A stretch of DNA of 64,000 nt from Rhabdobacter roseus (GCF_014202275.1 NZ_JACHGF010000001.1:806001-870000), one strand, 5' to 3'; counted from the stretch's first letter, positions 7,091-17,145 are shown. Notes: generated by a model not told the origin, from the sequence alone. Program-made: numbers and translations.

Positions 7091-10000
7091 TCAATCCAGT
7101 ACCTGCAGCCAGCCTTTGCAGCGGTTGCCCTGGGGCGTTACGATCTCGTAGAAGTAGGTACCGTTGGTCACGCCTTTGCCCCAGTCGTTCTGGTAGCTGG
7201 GGGTTTTGAGGAGCCGGTTGCCCCAGCGGCTGTAAATCTCCAGCGAGGAGTTGGCTACGGGTACCACAAAAGTCTCGTTTTTGCCGTCGCCATTAGGCGT
7301 AATGACATTCGGCAGAATCAGCGGCGGCTCGGCCACCATGGCCCGGCTGAGGGTAAGGGAGCAGCCGGATTTGTTATACACCGTGAGCGAGACCTCGTAA
7401 GTACCGGGCGGATCGTATACCATATTCTCGATGTCCTTGGTAGCCATGCTATTTCCCATTCCCACGTTCCACTCGTAGCGCTCGGCGTTGGCGGTGCGGT
7501 TTAGAAACTGGTACCGGATGGGCTCGCTACAGGCCGCTCCCGAAGGTACTATGTCAAAAGCGGGCTCGTAGGAGCGGTCGATCTGGATGGTGACCTGCTT
7601 GCTGGGGCGGCAGCCGTCGGCGTAGGTCCCTACTACGGTGTAGGTGGTGGTGCTGCTGGGCCTGGCCGTGACGGTCGCGCCCGTAGTGGCGCTCAGGGTG
7701 GAGTCGCCGGTCCAGGTGTATTGTACCGCACTGCCTGATGCCTGGAGGGTAGTAGACTGCCCGGCGCAGGCCAGCGCATCGGGGCTCACCGAGAAGTCGG
7801 GCTTGCTGTCGTCTACGGTAATGGTGATTTGTTTTTGGGGCGCGCAGCCGTCGGCATACTGGCCTTCTACAATGTAGGTAGTAGTCTGGCCTGGTGTAGC
7901 CACAATTTGGGTACCTACCGTGTCGCTGAGGGTAGTTGGGGGCGACCAGCGGTAGCGCTGGGCCGAACCGCCCACGCGGAGCGTCACCGACTGCCCCGTA
8001 CAGACGGTCGTGTCCAGGCTAGCCACAAAATCGGGCTTGTTGTCGTCGATGGTTACCGTGACGGTCTTGTTCACCACGCAGCCCGATTCGTCCTTCACCG
8101 CCACCTGAAAAGGGGTAGTTTGGCTTACGGTAGCGATGGGGTTGGGGCTGGTGGGGTCACTGAGGCCCAGGGCGGGCGTCCAGCTGTACTGGGTACCCCC
8201 ACTGGCCGACAGCGAAACGGGCTTGTTTTTACAAACGGTGGTGTCGCCTTTGGCGAGGGCGTTCAGGCTCGAAACCTTGATGGTCCGCGTCGCGACGTCC
8301 ATGCGGGTACAGGTCAGGAGGTTGAAGGCTTTCAGCGTGACGGTATATTCGCCCGCCTGCTGGAAGGTATATTCCGATTGGTTGGCGTCGCGGGAGAAGC
8401 CGTTGCCGTTCACTTCCCAGGTGTATTCTACACCTCCTACGCTGGTATTGACAAACGAAAGCTTGAGTGGCGCGCAGCCTTGCACCACGTCTTTTCGGGT
8501 ACCTTCGTACACGTCGAAGGCCGCCTTGAGGCGGTCGATGTCGATTTTAAAGGCCGCGTTATTACAGTTATCGCTTCGGTTGGCGGTCGACCAGGCGTTG
8601 GGGGTAGTGGGAAAACCCGCGCGCTCGCAGGCGCAGGTAGCGTGGTAGATCACCCCGTTCTTGTCGAAGCGACTGGTACCGCCGTCGACGTGGTCTCCCC
8701 GAATATCGTTGGGATTGCTAGGCGTAATGTTGCCAAAGTACGTAGCGTACAGCAGCGACTTGGCCCCGGCTTCCAGGATGGCGATGTAAAAATTATTTCC
8801 GTTGGTGGTACGTTGCAGAGCGTCGGTGGTGACGGCCATGCCCGCGGTGCTGCTGGAGACGTTGTGGTTGGTACGTACGTTCACCGCGCCGCCCCAGCCC
8901 GACAGGTAGATGTTGCCGCACTCGTTGACGAGCAGTGCCGTGGGCGAAATGTCGGGCGTACCCCGCCGCGAACCAATGACGGTGGAGAAAATGGTTCTGG
9001 ACAGGCTAGGGTCCAGGGCGTGGATAAACTGCCCGCTGTTGGCATTGCTGTACACGCCCGCACTCACGGGGTAGTTACCCCGGCTGAGCCCTACCACGTG
9101 CACGTTGCCGCTAGGGTCGAGGTCGAGTAGGTAGGCACCGTCGGCGGCGTCGGTACCCAGGTAGGTTACCTGTACCAGCTTTTGGTTGTTAAAGCGGGCT
9201 ACGAAGGCGTCTTCGGTACCTTTAAGCGCGGGCTGTAAGGCTCCGCTTTGTACGGGCAAGTCCACGCTTTTGGTGATGCCGGTAATGTACAAATCGCCCT
9301 CGGGGGTAGGTTTCAACGAAAAGGCCGCGTCGAACTCGTTGCCGCCAAAGTAGGTACTCCATTGCAGGGTACTTAGGTCCGAAGAGAGCTGCATCAGCAC
9401 GGCATCCTGGCGGCCTTTGAGGGTACTTTGGACGGGGTTGCGCAGCGGAAAATTATCTGAGTTGGTAGAAGAAACCACCAGTACGTTGTCGTCTTTATCC
9501 ACCACCACTTCGCCCCGGAAGCTATCGCCGTAGTTTTTGATCTGTACGTTAATAACGCTGCTGAGGCCGTCATTGCCGCGGCCGCCCACGTAGGTAGATC
9601 CCAGCAGGGTACGTCCGTCGCTGCTGAGCTTGGATACGAAAATATCGCTGCCATTGAGCAAATCAAGGCCACTGATGGGGCTAATACCGGCCCCGCCTCC
9701 GAAGCTCCGCTGAAAGGCCGTAGGTGTGGTGGCAAAATTAGTAGAAGAGGTGGTGCCGTAGATCAGTAGCTCGCCCTTGGCGTTCACGATCAGGCTGTTG
9801 GGGATGTCGGTGCTATTGCCGCCCAGGTAGGTTGCGTAGAGCAGCTGGGTACCTTCCGGGTTGAACTTCATGATGGCGGCGTCTACCAGGCCGGCAAACT
9901 GTACCTGGTAAGCGCCCGTCGTGACCGGGAAGCTGGCTCCGAACACGGTACCTCCCGAGTACAGATTGCCGGCCGCGTCGTAGGTGGCGGTGTGGCCCCA

Positions 10001-10798
10001 GTTGTCGGGCAGGGAGCCCGAGTAGGTCGAGAAGATCAGCTCGGGATCGATCGTGAGCGGGTGCGCGTGGTTGTAGTCGGCGGGCAGCGTGAAGCGAAGT
10101 ACCTTGTCTTCCAGCGTAAAGCGGGAGGGTACTTCCAGGGTACGTCCGTCGATCTCCTGAAAGGAGTACGGCTTGGCTTCTTTGAACTCACCCACGCTGG
10201 TTTTTACCACGGCCTGCCCGTGCTCGTTGAGCGAGAGATTCGACGCCCCTTCGTAGGCTAGCTTGATGCGCGAAGCATCCGCGCCGGGCTGCACAATGAA
10301 CTCGTACTTGAGTGTAAACTGGTAGGCGTAAATCCGCAGGTCGATGCCTGGGTACAAGTTTTTGTAAAGTACCTCCCCAAAGGCCGATACCCCGCTCGCC
10401 CAGCGGCTGGGGTCATTGCCCACGAAGTAGTTGGCCGTAGAAGCATGGGGATGAAGCGTGGCGTGGGAAACGCCCGGGTTACTACCCTCAAAGCGCACCT
10501 CCACGCCATGAGCCCGGATGGAGGACGGCGTAAAGGGAAGCGGCCTCGCGCGCGGATCTTCTTCGGGTAGGGTACTTTTGCCGTGCCGGGACGTGATCTC
10601 GTGGGCGTCATAAAGTACGTACACCAGGGATTGTTTTTTCAGAAAAAGAAACCCGCCGGGCAAATCCGCCCTGAAAAGTACCTCCTGGTCCCACTGCCCC
10701 CGGTTCTGCACGAAACGCAGGCCTTCGGCAACTACTCCTCCTACCGTTCCCCAAACCAATAAGCCAAGTAAGCCAATACGTTGTAAAGTTTTCATCAT
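7091..10798 (-). CDS. large type IX-secreted adhesin-like protein with beta-propeller, PKD/Ig repeats and CHU_C tail
   Basis: A 1235-residue protein. Order: signal peptide (about 1-24); an N-terminal domain beginning RFVQNRGQWDQEVLF, common in such proteins; seven or so SBBP-type beta-propeller repeats between about 270 and 700 (ATYLGGN, STYFGGNEFD, ITGITKS); PKD/Ig-like domains from about 760 (LSFVNTSVGGVEYTWEVNG) including three tandem copies with the motif VCxGQSVTLxxxGSxxxYxW; and a CHU_C C-terminus (VITPNGDGKNETF, IYSRWGNRLL). The tail predicts export by the type IX system to the surface, with a likely role in attachment or gliding. Preceded by no operon partner. Confidence 0.9.
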   Translation of the reverse strand: MMKTLQRIGLLGLLVWGTVGGVVAEGLRFVQNRGQWDQEVLFRADLPGGFLFLKKQSLVYVLYDAHEITSRHGKSTLPEEDPRARPLPFTPSSIRAHGVEVRFEGSNPGVSHATLHPHASTANYFVGNDPSRWASGVSAFGEVLYKNLYPGIDLRIYAYQFTLKYEFIVQPGADASRIKLAYEGASNLSLNEHGQAVVKTSVGEFKEAKPYSFQEIDGRTLEVPSRFTLEDKVLRFTLPADYNHAHPLTIDPELIFSTYSGSLPDNWGHTATYDAAGNLYSGGTVFGASFPVTTGAYQVQFAGLVDAAIMKFNPEGTQLLYATYLGGNSTDIPNSLIVNAKGELLIYGTTSSTNFATTPTAFQRSFGGGAGISPISGLDLLNGSDIFVSKLSSDGRTLLGSTYVGGRGNDGLSSVINVQIKNYGDSFRGEVVVDKDDNVLVVSSTNSDNFPLRNPVQSTLKGRQDAVLMQLSSDLSTLQWSTYFGGNEFDAAFSLKPTPEGDLYITGITKSVDLPVQSGALQPALKGTEDAFVARFNNQKLVQVTYLGTDAADGAYLLDLDPSGNVHVVGLSRGNYPVSAGVYSNANSGQFIHALDPSLSRTIFSTVIGSRRGTPDISPTALLVNECGNIYLSGWGGAVNVRTNHNVSSSTAGMAVTTDALQRTTNGNNFYIAILEAGAKSLLYATYFGNITPSNPNDIRGDHVDGGTSRFDKNGVIYHATCACERAGFPTTPNAWSTANRSDNCNNAAFKIDIDRLKAAFDVYEGTRKDVVQGCAPLKLSFVNTSVGGVEYTWEVNGNGFSRDANQSEYTFQQAGEYTVTLKAFNLLTCTRMDVATRTIKVSSLNALAKGDTTVCKNKPVSLSASGGTQYSWTPALGLSDPTSPNPIATVSQTTPFQVAVKDESGCVVNKTVTVTIDDNKPDFVASLDTTVCTGQSVTLRVGGSAQRYRWSPPTTLSDTVGTQIVATPGQTTTYIVEGQYADGCAPQKQITITVDDSKPDFSVSPDALACAGQSTTLQASGSAVQYTWTGDSTLSATTGATVTARPSSTTTYTVVGTYADGCRPSKQVTIQIDRSYEPAFDIVPSGAACSEPIRYQFLNRTANAERYEWNVGMGNSMATKDIENMVYDPPGTYEVSLTVYNKSGCSLTLSRAMVAEPPLILPNVITPNGDGKNETFVVPVANSSLEIYSRWGNRLLKTPSYQNDWGKGVTNGTYFYEIVTPQGNRCKGWLQVLD

Positions 10799-10879
10799 AC
10801 CAATACTGCTGACTGCTAATTATCTGACCAAATTACGAAAGTCAGACCAAAAAGCCCACCCAATGGTTGGAACTACTTG

Positions 10880-11500
10880 CTATTTAAATGCCGAAACGGA
10901 AATGATATTTTCACAAAACTCGTATTCCTGGGGCTGGTTGGAGCCCAGTAGAACCAACTGGCTGCCCACGATGGAGGTTACGTGGTCCAGGTACCAGCGG
11001 GTACCCTGGGCGTCGAGGTTGGAGGTAGGTTCGTCCAGAAAAACCACCGGAACGTCCGAAAGAAACGCCAGCCCCAGCTTAACGCGCTGCTTCATGCCCG
11101 ACGAAAAGTGCCGGATCAGCTTGTAACGGGCCGGTACCAGCTGCACGAAATCCTCGAAGTCGGCGGCGGAAGCATTATTTTTCAAAGGCTTAAACTTTCG
11201 GTGGAAATCGACGAGCTCGCGCAGCGTGAACTCCTCGATGAGCTCCAGGTAGGGTGCGGCCAGGACCAGGTACTTGTACCAGCCGTCGATTTCCAGTTCC
11301 TGGCCGTTGGGCCGCAGGTACTTGATGGTACCTTCCGAGGCCGGTACCATGCCCGTCAGGAGTTGAAGAAGCGTGGATTTGCCGCTCCCGTTGGGGCCCA
11401 CGAAGGTGTAGCTCTGGCCGGTATGGAGGTCCAGGCCTACGCCCCGCACGATCCACTCCGCTACGAATTTCTTACCGACTTCTTGGGCTATAATTTGCAC
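10880..11500 (-). CDS. ABC transporter ATP-binding protein
   Basis: A 206-residue nucleotide-binding subunit with Walker A GPNGSGKST (about residues 35-43), signature FSSGMKQR (SGMKQ in place of SGGQ), Walker B VVFLDEP followed by TSNLD, and a histidine-loop region in which SNQPQEYEF replaces the usual histidine. No permease gene is adjacent, so its membrane partner must be elsewhere. The degenerate H-loop and short C-terminus resemble the CcmA-like group of ATPases. Confidence 0.88.
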   Translation of the reverse strand: MQIIAQEVGKKFVAEWIVRGVGLDLHTGQSYTFVGPNGSGKSTLLQLLTGMVPASEGTIKYLRPNGQELEIDGWYKYLVLAAPYLELIEEFTLRELVDFHRKFKPLKNNASAADFEDFVQLVPARYKLIRHFSSGMKQRVKLGLAFLSDVPVVFLDEPTSNLDAQGTRWYLDHVTSIVGSQLVLLGSNQPQEYEFCENIISVSAFK

Positions 11501-11893
11501 TTTACGGATAAAGTAGGATCAGGATTTTGGAAAACTGCGTACGAATTTACGGAGAATCCTTCATTTAGAGGGGTAAACTCAAACGAAGAATTAAAACGAA
11601 TATAAAAAAACAACGTAAGGAACTCCCCGGCGGTATCGCTCCGGGTTTCCTAAGTAGTCGGGGCGCAGGTACCTCTGAAGGTACTTTGGCAAAAAGAAAA
11701 GTACCGGGGCGCCGCCGCCCTTCAGAGCGGGAACCGTACCGAAATAGGGTACCTGTAGGTACCTGGCGGCGTGGAAACACCTACGATGATAAGGTACCCC
11801 CGGAGGTACTTTTTAACAAAAAAACCACGAAGCAGGTACTTGCTCAGTGGTTTTTTTTCTAAGAAAATCCGGTCAAACGGCAACCGGGTACCT
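11501..11893. other. 393-bp intergenic region dense in GTAC palindromes
   Basis: No gene is supported; the open frames here are short and continue into neighbours. By hand count about ten GGTACC/AGTACC/GGTACT-type sites fall between 11660 and 11890, the densest run in the window. A terminator lies at 11818-11858. Confidence 0.6.
11818..11858 (-). terminator. terminator of the lpx genes
   Basis: An A/T-flanked hairpin: AAAAAAACCAC (11818-11828) pairs with GTGGTTTTTTT (11847-11857), and the inner AGCA/TGCT pair extends the stem. It is 36 bp beyond the lpxA stop; T runs on both strands make it usable in either direction. Confidence 0.7.
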
Positions 11894-12697
11894 TTACTCC
11901 ATTTCGGCGCTGCCATTGACCTGGAGCGGGCTTTTCATAATACCCCGTTCGGAAGTACGGATAAAATTCACGATCTCGTCGCGCTCGTCGGAGGGAGGGA
12001 GCTCCAGCTCGATGAGGTGAAGGGCGTCGGCGTTGTTGAGGCCCTTCATGTATACGTAGCGGTAGATATTCTGGATCTCGGTGATCTGCTCGTTGCTGTA
12101 GCCCCGGCGCCGGAGCCCTACCGAATTGATACCGGCGTAGGAGATCGGCTCGCGGGCGGCTTTGGTGAAGGGAGGTACATCCTTGCGCACCAGGGAAGCG
12201 CCGGACACAAACGCGTGCGGGCCGATCTTGACAAACTGATGCACGGCGCTCATGGCACTTATAATGGCCCAGTCGTTGACGTGTACGTGGCCGGCCATTT
12301 GTACATTATTGCCAATGATGCAGTGGTTACCCACGCGGCAGTCATGGGCAATGTGGGCGTAAGCCATGACCAGGCAGTCGTGACCGATCTCGGTTTTCCA
12401 GTGCTCCGAAGTACCCCGGCTCACGGTAGCGTACTCCCGGATGGTCGTGTTGTCGCCTATCAGGGTAAGCGTATATTCGTCGTTGTATTTAAGGTCCTGA
12501 GGAATGGACGAAATCACCGCGCCGGGGTAGATACGGCAATTTTTGCCAATGCGCGCGCCTTCGTTAATGACCGCGTGAGAGGCCACCCAGGTACCTTCTC
12601 CTATTTCTACATCCTTGTGGATCATGGCGAAAGGCTCTACGACCACGTTGCGGGCGATTTTCGCCTCCGGATGAATGTATGCTAAGGGTTGTATCAT
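11894..12697 (-). CDS. lpxA: acyl-ACP--UDP-N-acetylglucosamine O-acyltransferase
   Basis: First enzyme of lipid A synthesis, transferring a 3-hydroxyacyl chain from ACP to the 3-OH of UDP-GlcNAc in the cytoplasm. The 267-residue protein (usual length about 260) shows the left-handed beta-helix hexapeptide pattern from residue 8 (IHPEAKIARNVVVEPFAMI), the catalytic-histidine region YAHIAHDCRVGNHCIIGNN, and GLRRRGYSNEQI before the helical C-terminus. Its ATG overlaps the lpxC-fabZ stop by 4 bp (12694-12697), indicating translational coupling. Confidence 0.96.
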   Translation of the reverse strand: MIQPLAYIHPEAKIARNVVVEPFAMIHKDVEIGEGTWVASHAVINEGARIGKNCRIYPGAVISSIPQDLKYNDEYTLTLIGDNTTIREYATVSRGTSEHWKTEIGHDCLVMAYAHIAHDCRVGNHCIIGNNVQMAGHVHVNDWAIISAMSAVHQFVKIGPHAFVSGASLVRKDVPPFTKAAREPISYAGINSVGLRRRGYSNEQITEIQNIYRYVYMKGLNNADALHLIELELPPSDERDEIVNFIRTSERGIMKSPLQVNGSAEME

Positions 12698-14085
12698 TTT
12701 TTCTTTACAAGACTTGCAATCATGTCTGCCTCACACACCAGCTGTCCATTTACGTAGCCACGACCGCTCATCTTCACGATACCGCGCTTCATGGGAGTGG
12801 TAAACATGCATTTGAAGATAACGGTATCCCCGGGCACCACATTACGCCGGAAACGGCAATTTTCGATTCCGATGAGGTAGGGCCAGTAGTTCTCGGGGTC
12901 GGGTACGCTACTAAGTACCAGAATACCACCCGTTTGAGCCATGGCTTCCAGCTGAAGTACCCCTGGCATCACGGGGTTGCCCGGGAAGTGCCCCAGGAAG
13001 AACTGCTCGTTCATGGTGACGTTCTTGATCCCTACCACGCTGTTTTCGTCCAGGGCAATGATCTTGTCGATCATCTGGAAGGGGTAGCGGTGTGCCAGCA
13101 GCTGCGAGATTTGATTAATGTCCAGGATGGGCGGTTTCTCGGGAGTATACTGAGGGATGTCGCCTTTTCCGGACTTGATCAATTTCTTGATTTTCTTGGC
13201 CAGGGCTACGTTGGCGGCGTGGCCGGGACGAGCCGCCAAAATCTGCGCCTTGATGGGCCGCCCTACCAGGGCCAGGTCTCCGATCAGGTCCAGCAGCTTA
13301 TGCCGGGCCATTTCGTTGGGGAAGTGGAGGTCTACGTTGTTCAGGATACCCCGGCTTTCGTTCACGCTTACCTTGGGCTTTTTCAAAAGGTCCGAGAGGT
13401 AGTCCAGCTCGCCTTCTTTGACGTCCCGGTCCACGATCACGATGGCGTTGGTGAGGTCGCCGCCCTTGATGAGATTCTGCTGGTGGAGCATCTCCAGCTC
13501 GTGCAGGAAGCAGAAGGTGCGGCACATGGCGATTTCCTCTTTGAAGAGCGAAATGTCGTTCAGCGAAGCGTGCTGGCTGTTGATGACGCGCGAGTTGTAG
13601 TCGACCATGACGGTCAGGCGGTAGTCTGACAGCGGCAGGGCTGCCATTTCGATATCTTTGTCCGCGTTTTTATAGTGCACATACTCCGGTACTTCGAAGT
13701 AGTTGCGGTAGGCATTTTGCTGTTCGGTACCCGCCTCTTGGAGGGCTTTCACGAAGTGGATGGAGCTACCATCCATGATGGGTGGCTCGGGGCCGTCCAG
13801 CTGGATCAGTACGTTGTCAATCTGCAAACCCACGAGGGCGGCCAGGGTATGTTCTACCGTATTGATGCGCGCGCCGTTCTGTTCAATCGTAGTTCCGCGC
13901 GAGAGGTCTACTACGTTGTCGACGTCGGCATCCACGATGGGCTGGCCGGGCAGGTCCACGCGCTGAAACTTATAGCCGTGGTTGGCGGGGGCGGGCACGA
14001 AGGTCATCGTAGCCTGTACACCCGTATGCAGGCCTACACCTGACACCGATACGGCCTGTTTAATGGTTTGTTGTTTTTCGTTCAT
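12694..14085 (-). CDS. lpxC/fabZ: bifunctional UDP-3-O-acyl-N-acetylglucosamine deacetylase / 3-hydroxyacyl-ACP dehydratase
   Basis: A 463-residue fusion. Residues about 1-305 are LpxC, the zinc deacetylase committing to lipid A: GVGLHTG, NTVEHTLAAL (zinc histidine), DGSSIHFVKA and HKLLDLIGDLALVG (second metal site). Residues about 315-463 are FabZ, the fatty-acid dehydratase: LLAHRYPFQMID and HFPGNPVMPGVLQLEAMAQ with the active histidine and glutamate. The fusion is known in Bacteroidota and joins enzymes that share the 3-hydroxyacyl-ACP branch point. Coupled to lpxA by a 4-bp overlap. Confidence 0.96.
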   Translation of the reverse strand: MNEKQQTIKQAVSVSGVGLHTGVQATMTFVPAPANHGYKFQRVDLPGQPIVDADVDNVVDLSRGTTIEQNGARINTVEHTLAALVGLQIDNVLIQLDGPEPPIMDGSSIHFVKALQEAGTEQQNAYRNYFEVPEYVHYKNADKDIEMAALPLSDYRLTVMVDYNSRVINSQHASLNDISLFKEEIAMCRTFCFLHELEMLHQQNLIKGGDLTNAIVIVDRDVKEGELDYLSDLLKKPKVSVNESRGILNNVDLHFPNEMARHKLLDLIGDLALVGRPIKAQILAARPGHAANVALAKKIKKLIKSGKGDIPQYTPEKPPILDINQISQLLAHRYPFQMIDKIIALDENSVVGIKNVTMNEQFFLGHFPGNPVMPGVLQLEAMAQTGGILVLSSVPDPENYWPYLIGIENCRFRRNVVPGDTVIFKCMFTTPMKRGIVKMSGRGYVNGQLVCEADMIASLVKKK

Positions 14086-14228
14086 TAGAATCTAGGAAGG
14101 GTATTCCTAATTAAGTCAGAAACCGGGGCCGGATACTTAAAAAGGACCCCGTCGTTTTGGTACTAAAATTGTGTTCGCGGTTGGTTCAGGTGCCTTATCA
14201 AGCGCTGATGCTCTGCATTCAAGGTACT

Positions 14229-15269
14229 TTACGTTTCGTTGGCGAGTTGCTGGTTTTTTTCCAGCTCTTTTAGGCGTTTTTCCAGCTCGGGCAAGCGGCG
14301 CAAGCTGGCCAGCGTACGTAGGTGCTCGCTGAGCTCACGGGCCGGGGAGCCCGACATCGACAAGCCCTCTTTCTTGATGGATTTCCCCAGGCCCGCCTGC
14401 GCGCCGATCTGGGTACCTTTAGCCAGGGAAATATGCCCCACCAGCCCGGCTTGCCCGGCAATCACGCAGCGCTCTCCTACCTTGGTGGAGCCCGATATTC
14501 CCGCCTGAGCGGCTACCACGGTGTTGGCGCCCAGTTCTACGTTGTGGGCGATCTGCACCAGGTTGTCGAGCTTGACGCCCCGCCGAATGATGGTGGAGCC
14601 CATGGTGGCGCAGTCGATGGTGGTATTGGCACCAATACTGACGGCATCCTCAATGATCACATTACCCAACTGCGGGATGGTCTTGTAGGAGCCGTCGGGC
14701 TGGGGCGCAAAACCAAAGCCATCGCTCCCGATGACGGCATTGGCAAAGATGGTGCAATCGCTGCCAATCACGGTGCGGTCGTAGATGCGTACCCCCGGGT
14801 GGATCACCGTGTTATTGCCGATCTGCACGTAGTCGCCCACGTAGGCATTGGGGTAAATCTTCACGTTTTCACCCAGCTGGCAGTGCTTGCCAATGTAGGA
14901 GAAAGCGCCCCGGTACCCGCCCTGGCCCAGGGTACTTCCTTCGCCCAGGTGACTGGGCTGCTCCACGCCCTGCTTGTGCTGGAAGGTCCATTTCTGATAC
15001 TCTTCAAGGAGGCGGGTGAAAGCGCTGTAGGCGTTTTCGACCTGAATAAGGGAGGTATTGACGGGCTTACGAGGCTCAAAGGTTTTGTCTACAATAACCG
15101 CCGACGACTGCGTGGTGTAGAGATAGGGCTCGTATTTGGAATTGGCTAAAAAAGAGATGCAACCGGGCTGTCCTTCCTCAATTTTGGCCGCAGAATGGAT
15201 CAGTACCGTATCGTCACCTACTACCTCTCCATTAAGCATCTGGGCTATTTGCCTGACCGTAAATTTCAT
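14229..15269 (-). CDS. lpxD: UDP-3-O-(3-hydroxyacyl)glucosamine N-acyltransferase
   Basis: Third lipid A enzyme, adding the second 3-hydroxyacyl chain to the amino group. A 346-residue protein: N-terminal uridine-binding domain ([17 protein letters not shown]...), then beta-helix hexapeptides from about residue 100 and the catalytic histidine in [14 protein letters not shown]. The C-terminal helix carries [14 protein letters not shown], a short coiled coil. It precedes lpxC-fabZ by 143 bp in the same direction, so the three genes probably form one lipid A unit with lpxD first. Confidence 0.95.
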   Translation of the reverse strand: MKFTVRQIAQMLNGEVVGDDTVLIHSAAKIEEGQPGCISFLANSKYEPYLYTTQSSAVIVDKTFEPRKPVNTSLIQVENAYSAFTRLLEEYQKWTFQHKQGVEQPSHLGEGSTLGQGGYRGAFSYIGKHCQLGENVKIYPNAYVGDYVQIGNNTVIHPGVRIYDRTVIGSDCTIFANAVIGSDGFGFAPQPDGSYKTIPQLGNVIIEDAVSIGANTTIDCATMGSTIIRRGVKLDNLVQIAHNVELGANTVVAAQAGISGSTKVGERCVIAGQAGLVGHISLAKGTQIGAQAGLGKSIKKEGLSMSGSPARELSEHLRTLASLRRLPELEKRLKELEKNQQLANET

Positions 15270-15366
15270 GTTAGAATCAAATGAATTGTGCGTAATGCCC
15301 TTCTTTTCATTCCTAAAAAGGATTCCTCCGGCCTCGAATGGTAGACGTGGAATACCAACGGCATAA

Positions 15367-16596
15367 CTATGCCCGCAAAGATACGTTTTTAGCCCAACTT
15401 ACGTAATACTTACGTACAATCTTACTGAGTGCTTTGATCGTGGGCAGGTCGGAGGCCTCGGCTACGTCAAGTACCTGGCCGTGCTTCATTTTTACCCGGA
15501 TGGGGTCGCCTTCGGTCACGTAAGCGGCATTGGTGGTTTGGCCTTCTACCAAAAAAAAGGACATCAATGCCTCCGGGATGCCATTTTCTGCAAGCTGCTT
15601 CCGGAGCGGAAGTAGTACTTCTTCGGTGGGCGGCTCGGCAAATAGCTGGATTTTGAACAACCGGCGGTTGAGCAGCATCTCGCACAGCGTGGCCAGCACG
15701 GGGTCGGGGTGCTGTGCCCATACCTTCACCGAAGCCCACACGTCGTTGTCGTCGAGGCGGGTAAAAGCCAGCAGGCACTCGGACTGCTCTGTGAAGTCTT
15801 GCAGGGTATACCGGTTTTTGAGGAAGCAGGCCAGGTCGGGCGTGGCAAACAATTCTGTACCCTGCTCAGTAAGCTCGCGGGCCCGCCGCACAATCTGCGT
15901 CAGCATGGCCTCAGCGCAGAGGGACGTTTTGTGCAGGTACACCTGCCAGTACATGAGCCGCCGGGCGTTCAGGAAGTTCTCGATGCTTAATAGCCCCTTT
16001 TCTTCCATGACGAGCTGGTCCTGGTGGATGTCGAGCATCTTGATGAGGCGGTCGGCCCCGATGGCTCCCTCGGCCACGCCGGTATAGAAGCAGTCGCGGT
16101 TGAGGTAGTCCATGCGGTCCATGTCCAGCTGGCTGGATATAAGCTGATGGAAGAAGCGCCGCGGGTAGGTACCTTCAAACATCTGAATGGCCATGTCGAG
16201 GCGGCCATTAAGCTGGTGGTTGAGCTTTTTCATCAGCAGCAGCGACAGCTGCTCGTGGGCAATGCCGGGCAGGAGGGTACTTTCGAGTACGTGCGAAAAC
16301 GGTCCGTGGCCGATGTCGTGGAGCAAAATGGCCGTCTGGGCCGCTTCGCATTCCATTTCCCAGATCAGGTTCCCTTTTTGTTCCAGCGTACGCAAGGCCT
16401 GGCCCATCAGGTGCATGGCCCCCAGTGCGTGGTGAAAGCGCGTATGCAGCGCCCCCGGATACACGTACTCGGCCATTCCGAGCTGCTTGATCCGGCGCAA
16501 GCGCTGAAAGTAGGGGTGCTCCACCAGGTCAAAGAGCAGGTCAGAAGGAATGGTAATGAACCCGTAAACGGGGTCGTTGATGATTTTTCGTTTGTT
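15367..16596 (-). CDS. HD-domain phosphohydrolase
   Basis: Predicted metal-dependent phosphohydrolase of the dGTPase-related HD family. Key motifs are HTRFHHALG (first His), [12 protein letters not shown] (HD pair) and a later [11 protein letters not shown] aspartate cluster, in the order of the YdhJ-like family common in Bacteroidota. I choose the TTG at 16596 (gives [14 protein letters not shown]..., the usual N-terminus). The frame stays open to a GTG at 16659, but a consensus -7 box at 16615-16622 would lie inside that longer version. About 409 residues. Substrate unknown; nucleotide triphosphates are likely. Confidence 0.85.
   Translation of the reverse strand, partial: NKRKIINDPVYGFITIPSDLLFDLVEHPYFQRLRRIKQLGMAEYVYPGALHTRFHHALGAMHLMGQALRTLEQKGNLIWEMECEAAQTAILLHDIGHGPFSHVLESTLLPGIAHEQLSLLLMKKLNHQLNGRLDMAIQMFEGTYPRRFFHQLISSQLDMDRMDYLNRDCFYTGVAEGAIGADRLIKMLDIHQDQLVMEEKGLLSIENFLNARRLMYWQVYLHKTSLCAEAMLTQIVRRARELTEQGTELFATPDLACFLKNRYTLQDFTEQSECLLAFTRLDDNDVWASVKVWAQHPDPVLATLCEMLLNRRLFKIQLFAEPPTEEVLLPLRKQLAENGIPEALMSFFLVEGQTTNAAYVTEGDPIRVKMKHGQVLDVAEASDLPTIKALSKIVRKYYVSWAKNVSLRA
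15376..15383 (-). promoter_or_regulatory. candidate -7 box for lpxD
   Basis: TATCTTTG on the minus strand fits TAnnTTTG, inside the 3' end of the HD gene. It would give a leader of about 100 nt for lpxD. No clear -33 element, so tentative. Confidence 0.35.
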
Positions 16597-16614
16597 CAAA
16601 GGGCTCGTTTTTTG

Positions 16615-16622
16615 CAAAAGTA
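16615..16622 (-). promoter_or_regulatory. candidate -7 box for the HD gene
   Basis: TACTTTTG on the minus strand fits TAnnTTTG and lies about 19 bp before the preferred TTG start at 16596, implying a very short leader. It argues against the longer GTG start at 16659. Confidence 0.35.
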
Positions 16623-16664
16623 GGAAACAACTCCCAGATGAAACCATTAATTGAAGCACTATGA

Positions 16665-16695
16665 TTTGCAGATTACGCGCGAATGGCTAATTTTG
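16665..16695 (+). promoter_or_regulatory. consensus promoter of the tRNA gene
   Basis: TTTG (16665-16668), a 19-bp spacer and TAATTTTG (16688-16695) form an exact Bacteroidota housekeeping promoter. Transcription would start near 16702, about 16 nt before the mature tRNA. Confidence 0.75.
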
Positions 16696-16717
16696 CATTT
16701 GAAACTCGTAAAGAGTT

Positions 16718-16791
16718 GGGCCTATAGCTCATTCGGTTAGAGCAACTGACTCATAATCAGTAGGTGCCTGGTTCGATTCCAGGTGGGCCCA
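16718..16791 (+). tRNA. tRNA with CAU anticodon (tRNA-Ile2 or elongator tRNA-Met)
   Basis: A complete 74-nt cloverleaf. The acceptor stem GGGCCTA pairs with TGGGCCC; the anticodon arm is ACTGA-CTCATAA-TCAGT with anticodon CAT; the T arm is CCTGG-TTCGATT-CCAGG. CCA is not encoded. C4-G69 and C5-G68 in the acceptor stem are, as I recall, the pairs recognised by the lysidine synthetase TilS, which favours tRNA-Ile2 over elongator Met, but this needs a covariance-model check. A strong promoter precedes it and a hairpin follows directly. Confidence 0.93.
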
Positions 16792-16797
16792 CATTTT

Positions 16798-16833
16798 AAA
16801 GTACCTCAGCCTGGTATTGGGCTGAGGTACTTT
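16798..16833 (+). terminator. terminator of the tRNA gene
   Basis: A perfect 14-bp inverted repeat, AAAGTACCTCAGCC (16798-16811) with its complement at 16820-16833, has an 8-nt loop, begins 7 bp after the tRNA and ends in TTT. The stem contains the AGTACC motif. Confidence 0.75.
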
Positions 16834-17145
16834 GCTTTGGTACCTACGGCTCCGGGCAATCAGAGGGAAGTAAATCAGCGGGGGCCAGTGGGGCTGCCTT
16901 TTGGTTTGCAATAGGGTGAGATTCCAAGATGGGGCCTCTTGTTAAAGCAAAGCGGCTAGCCCAGGGGAGAAGACTTTCATTTTATATGTACGGAAAGGTA
17001 CATCGTCGTGGCAAGGACCTGCCTGGTATTTCTACTGCCGTAGGCTCATTTAGGTGGTTCATGCCATTCTTCCTGCCCGCGGATTAGCGATCAATCTTCA
17101 CAACGCTCCGCAGGTTTTCAATTTACTAAAAGTACCCCCAATCCC
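16834..17145. other. intergenic region at the left edge of the glycan island
   Basis: About 310 bp without a supported gene. I saw no integrase, no copy of the tRNA 3' end and no insertion-sequence ends. A 60-codon minus-strand open frame overlaps the tRNA antisense and is not credible. Confidence 0.5.

Noticed and set aside
7829-9130. 433-codon plus-strand open frame
   Set aside because: Lies wholly antisense to the 1235-residue type IX protein, has no recognisable domain, and its composition is that of a GC-rich shadow frame.
12694-14085. LpxC-FabZ fusion as a novelty
   Set aside because: The fusion is well known in Bacteroidota, so it is listed only as a feature.
16718-17145. tRNA-borne attachment site for the glycan island
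   Set aside because: No second copy of the tRNA 3' end was found near 37.4 kb and there is no integrase, so an att site cannot be supported; only the association is reported.
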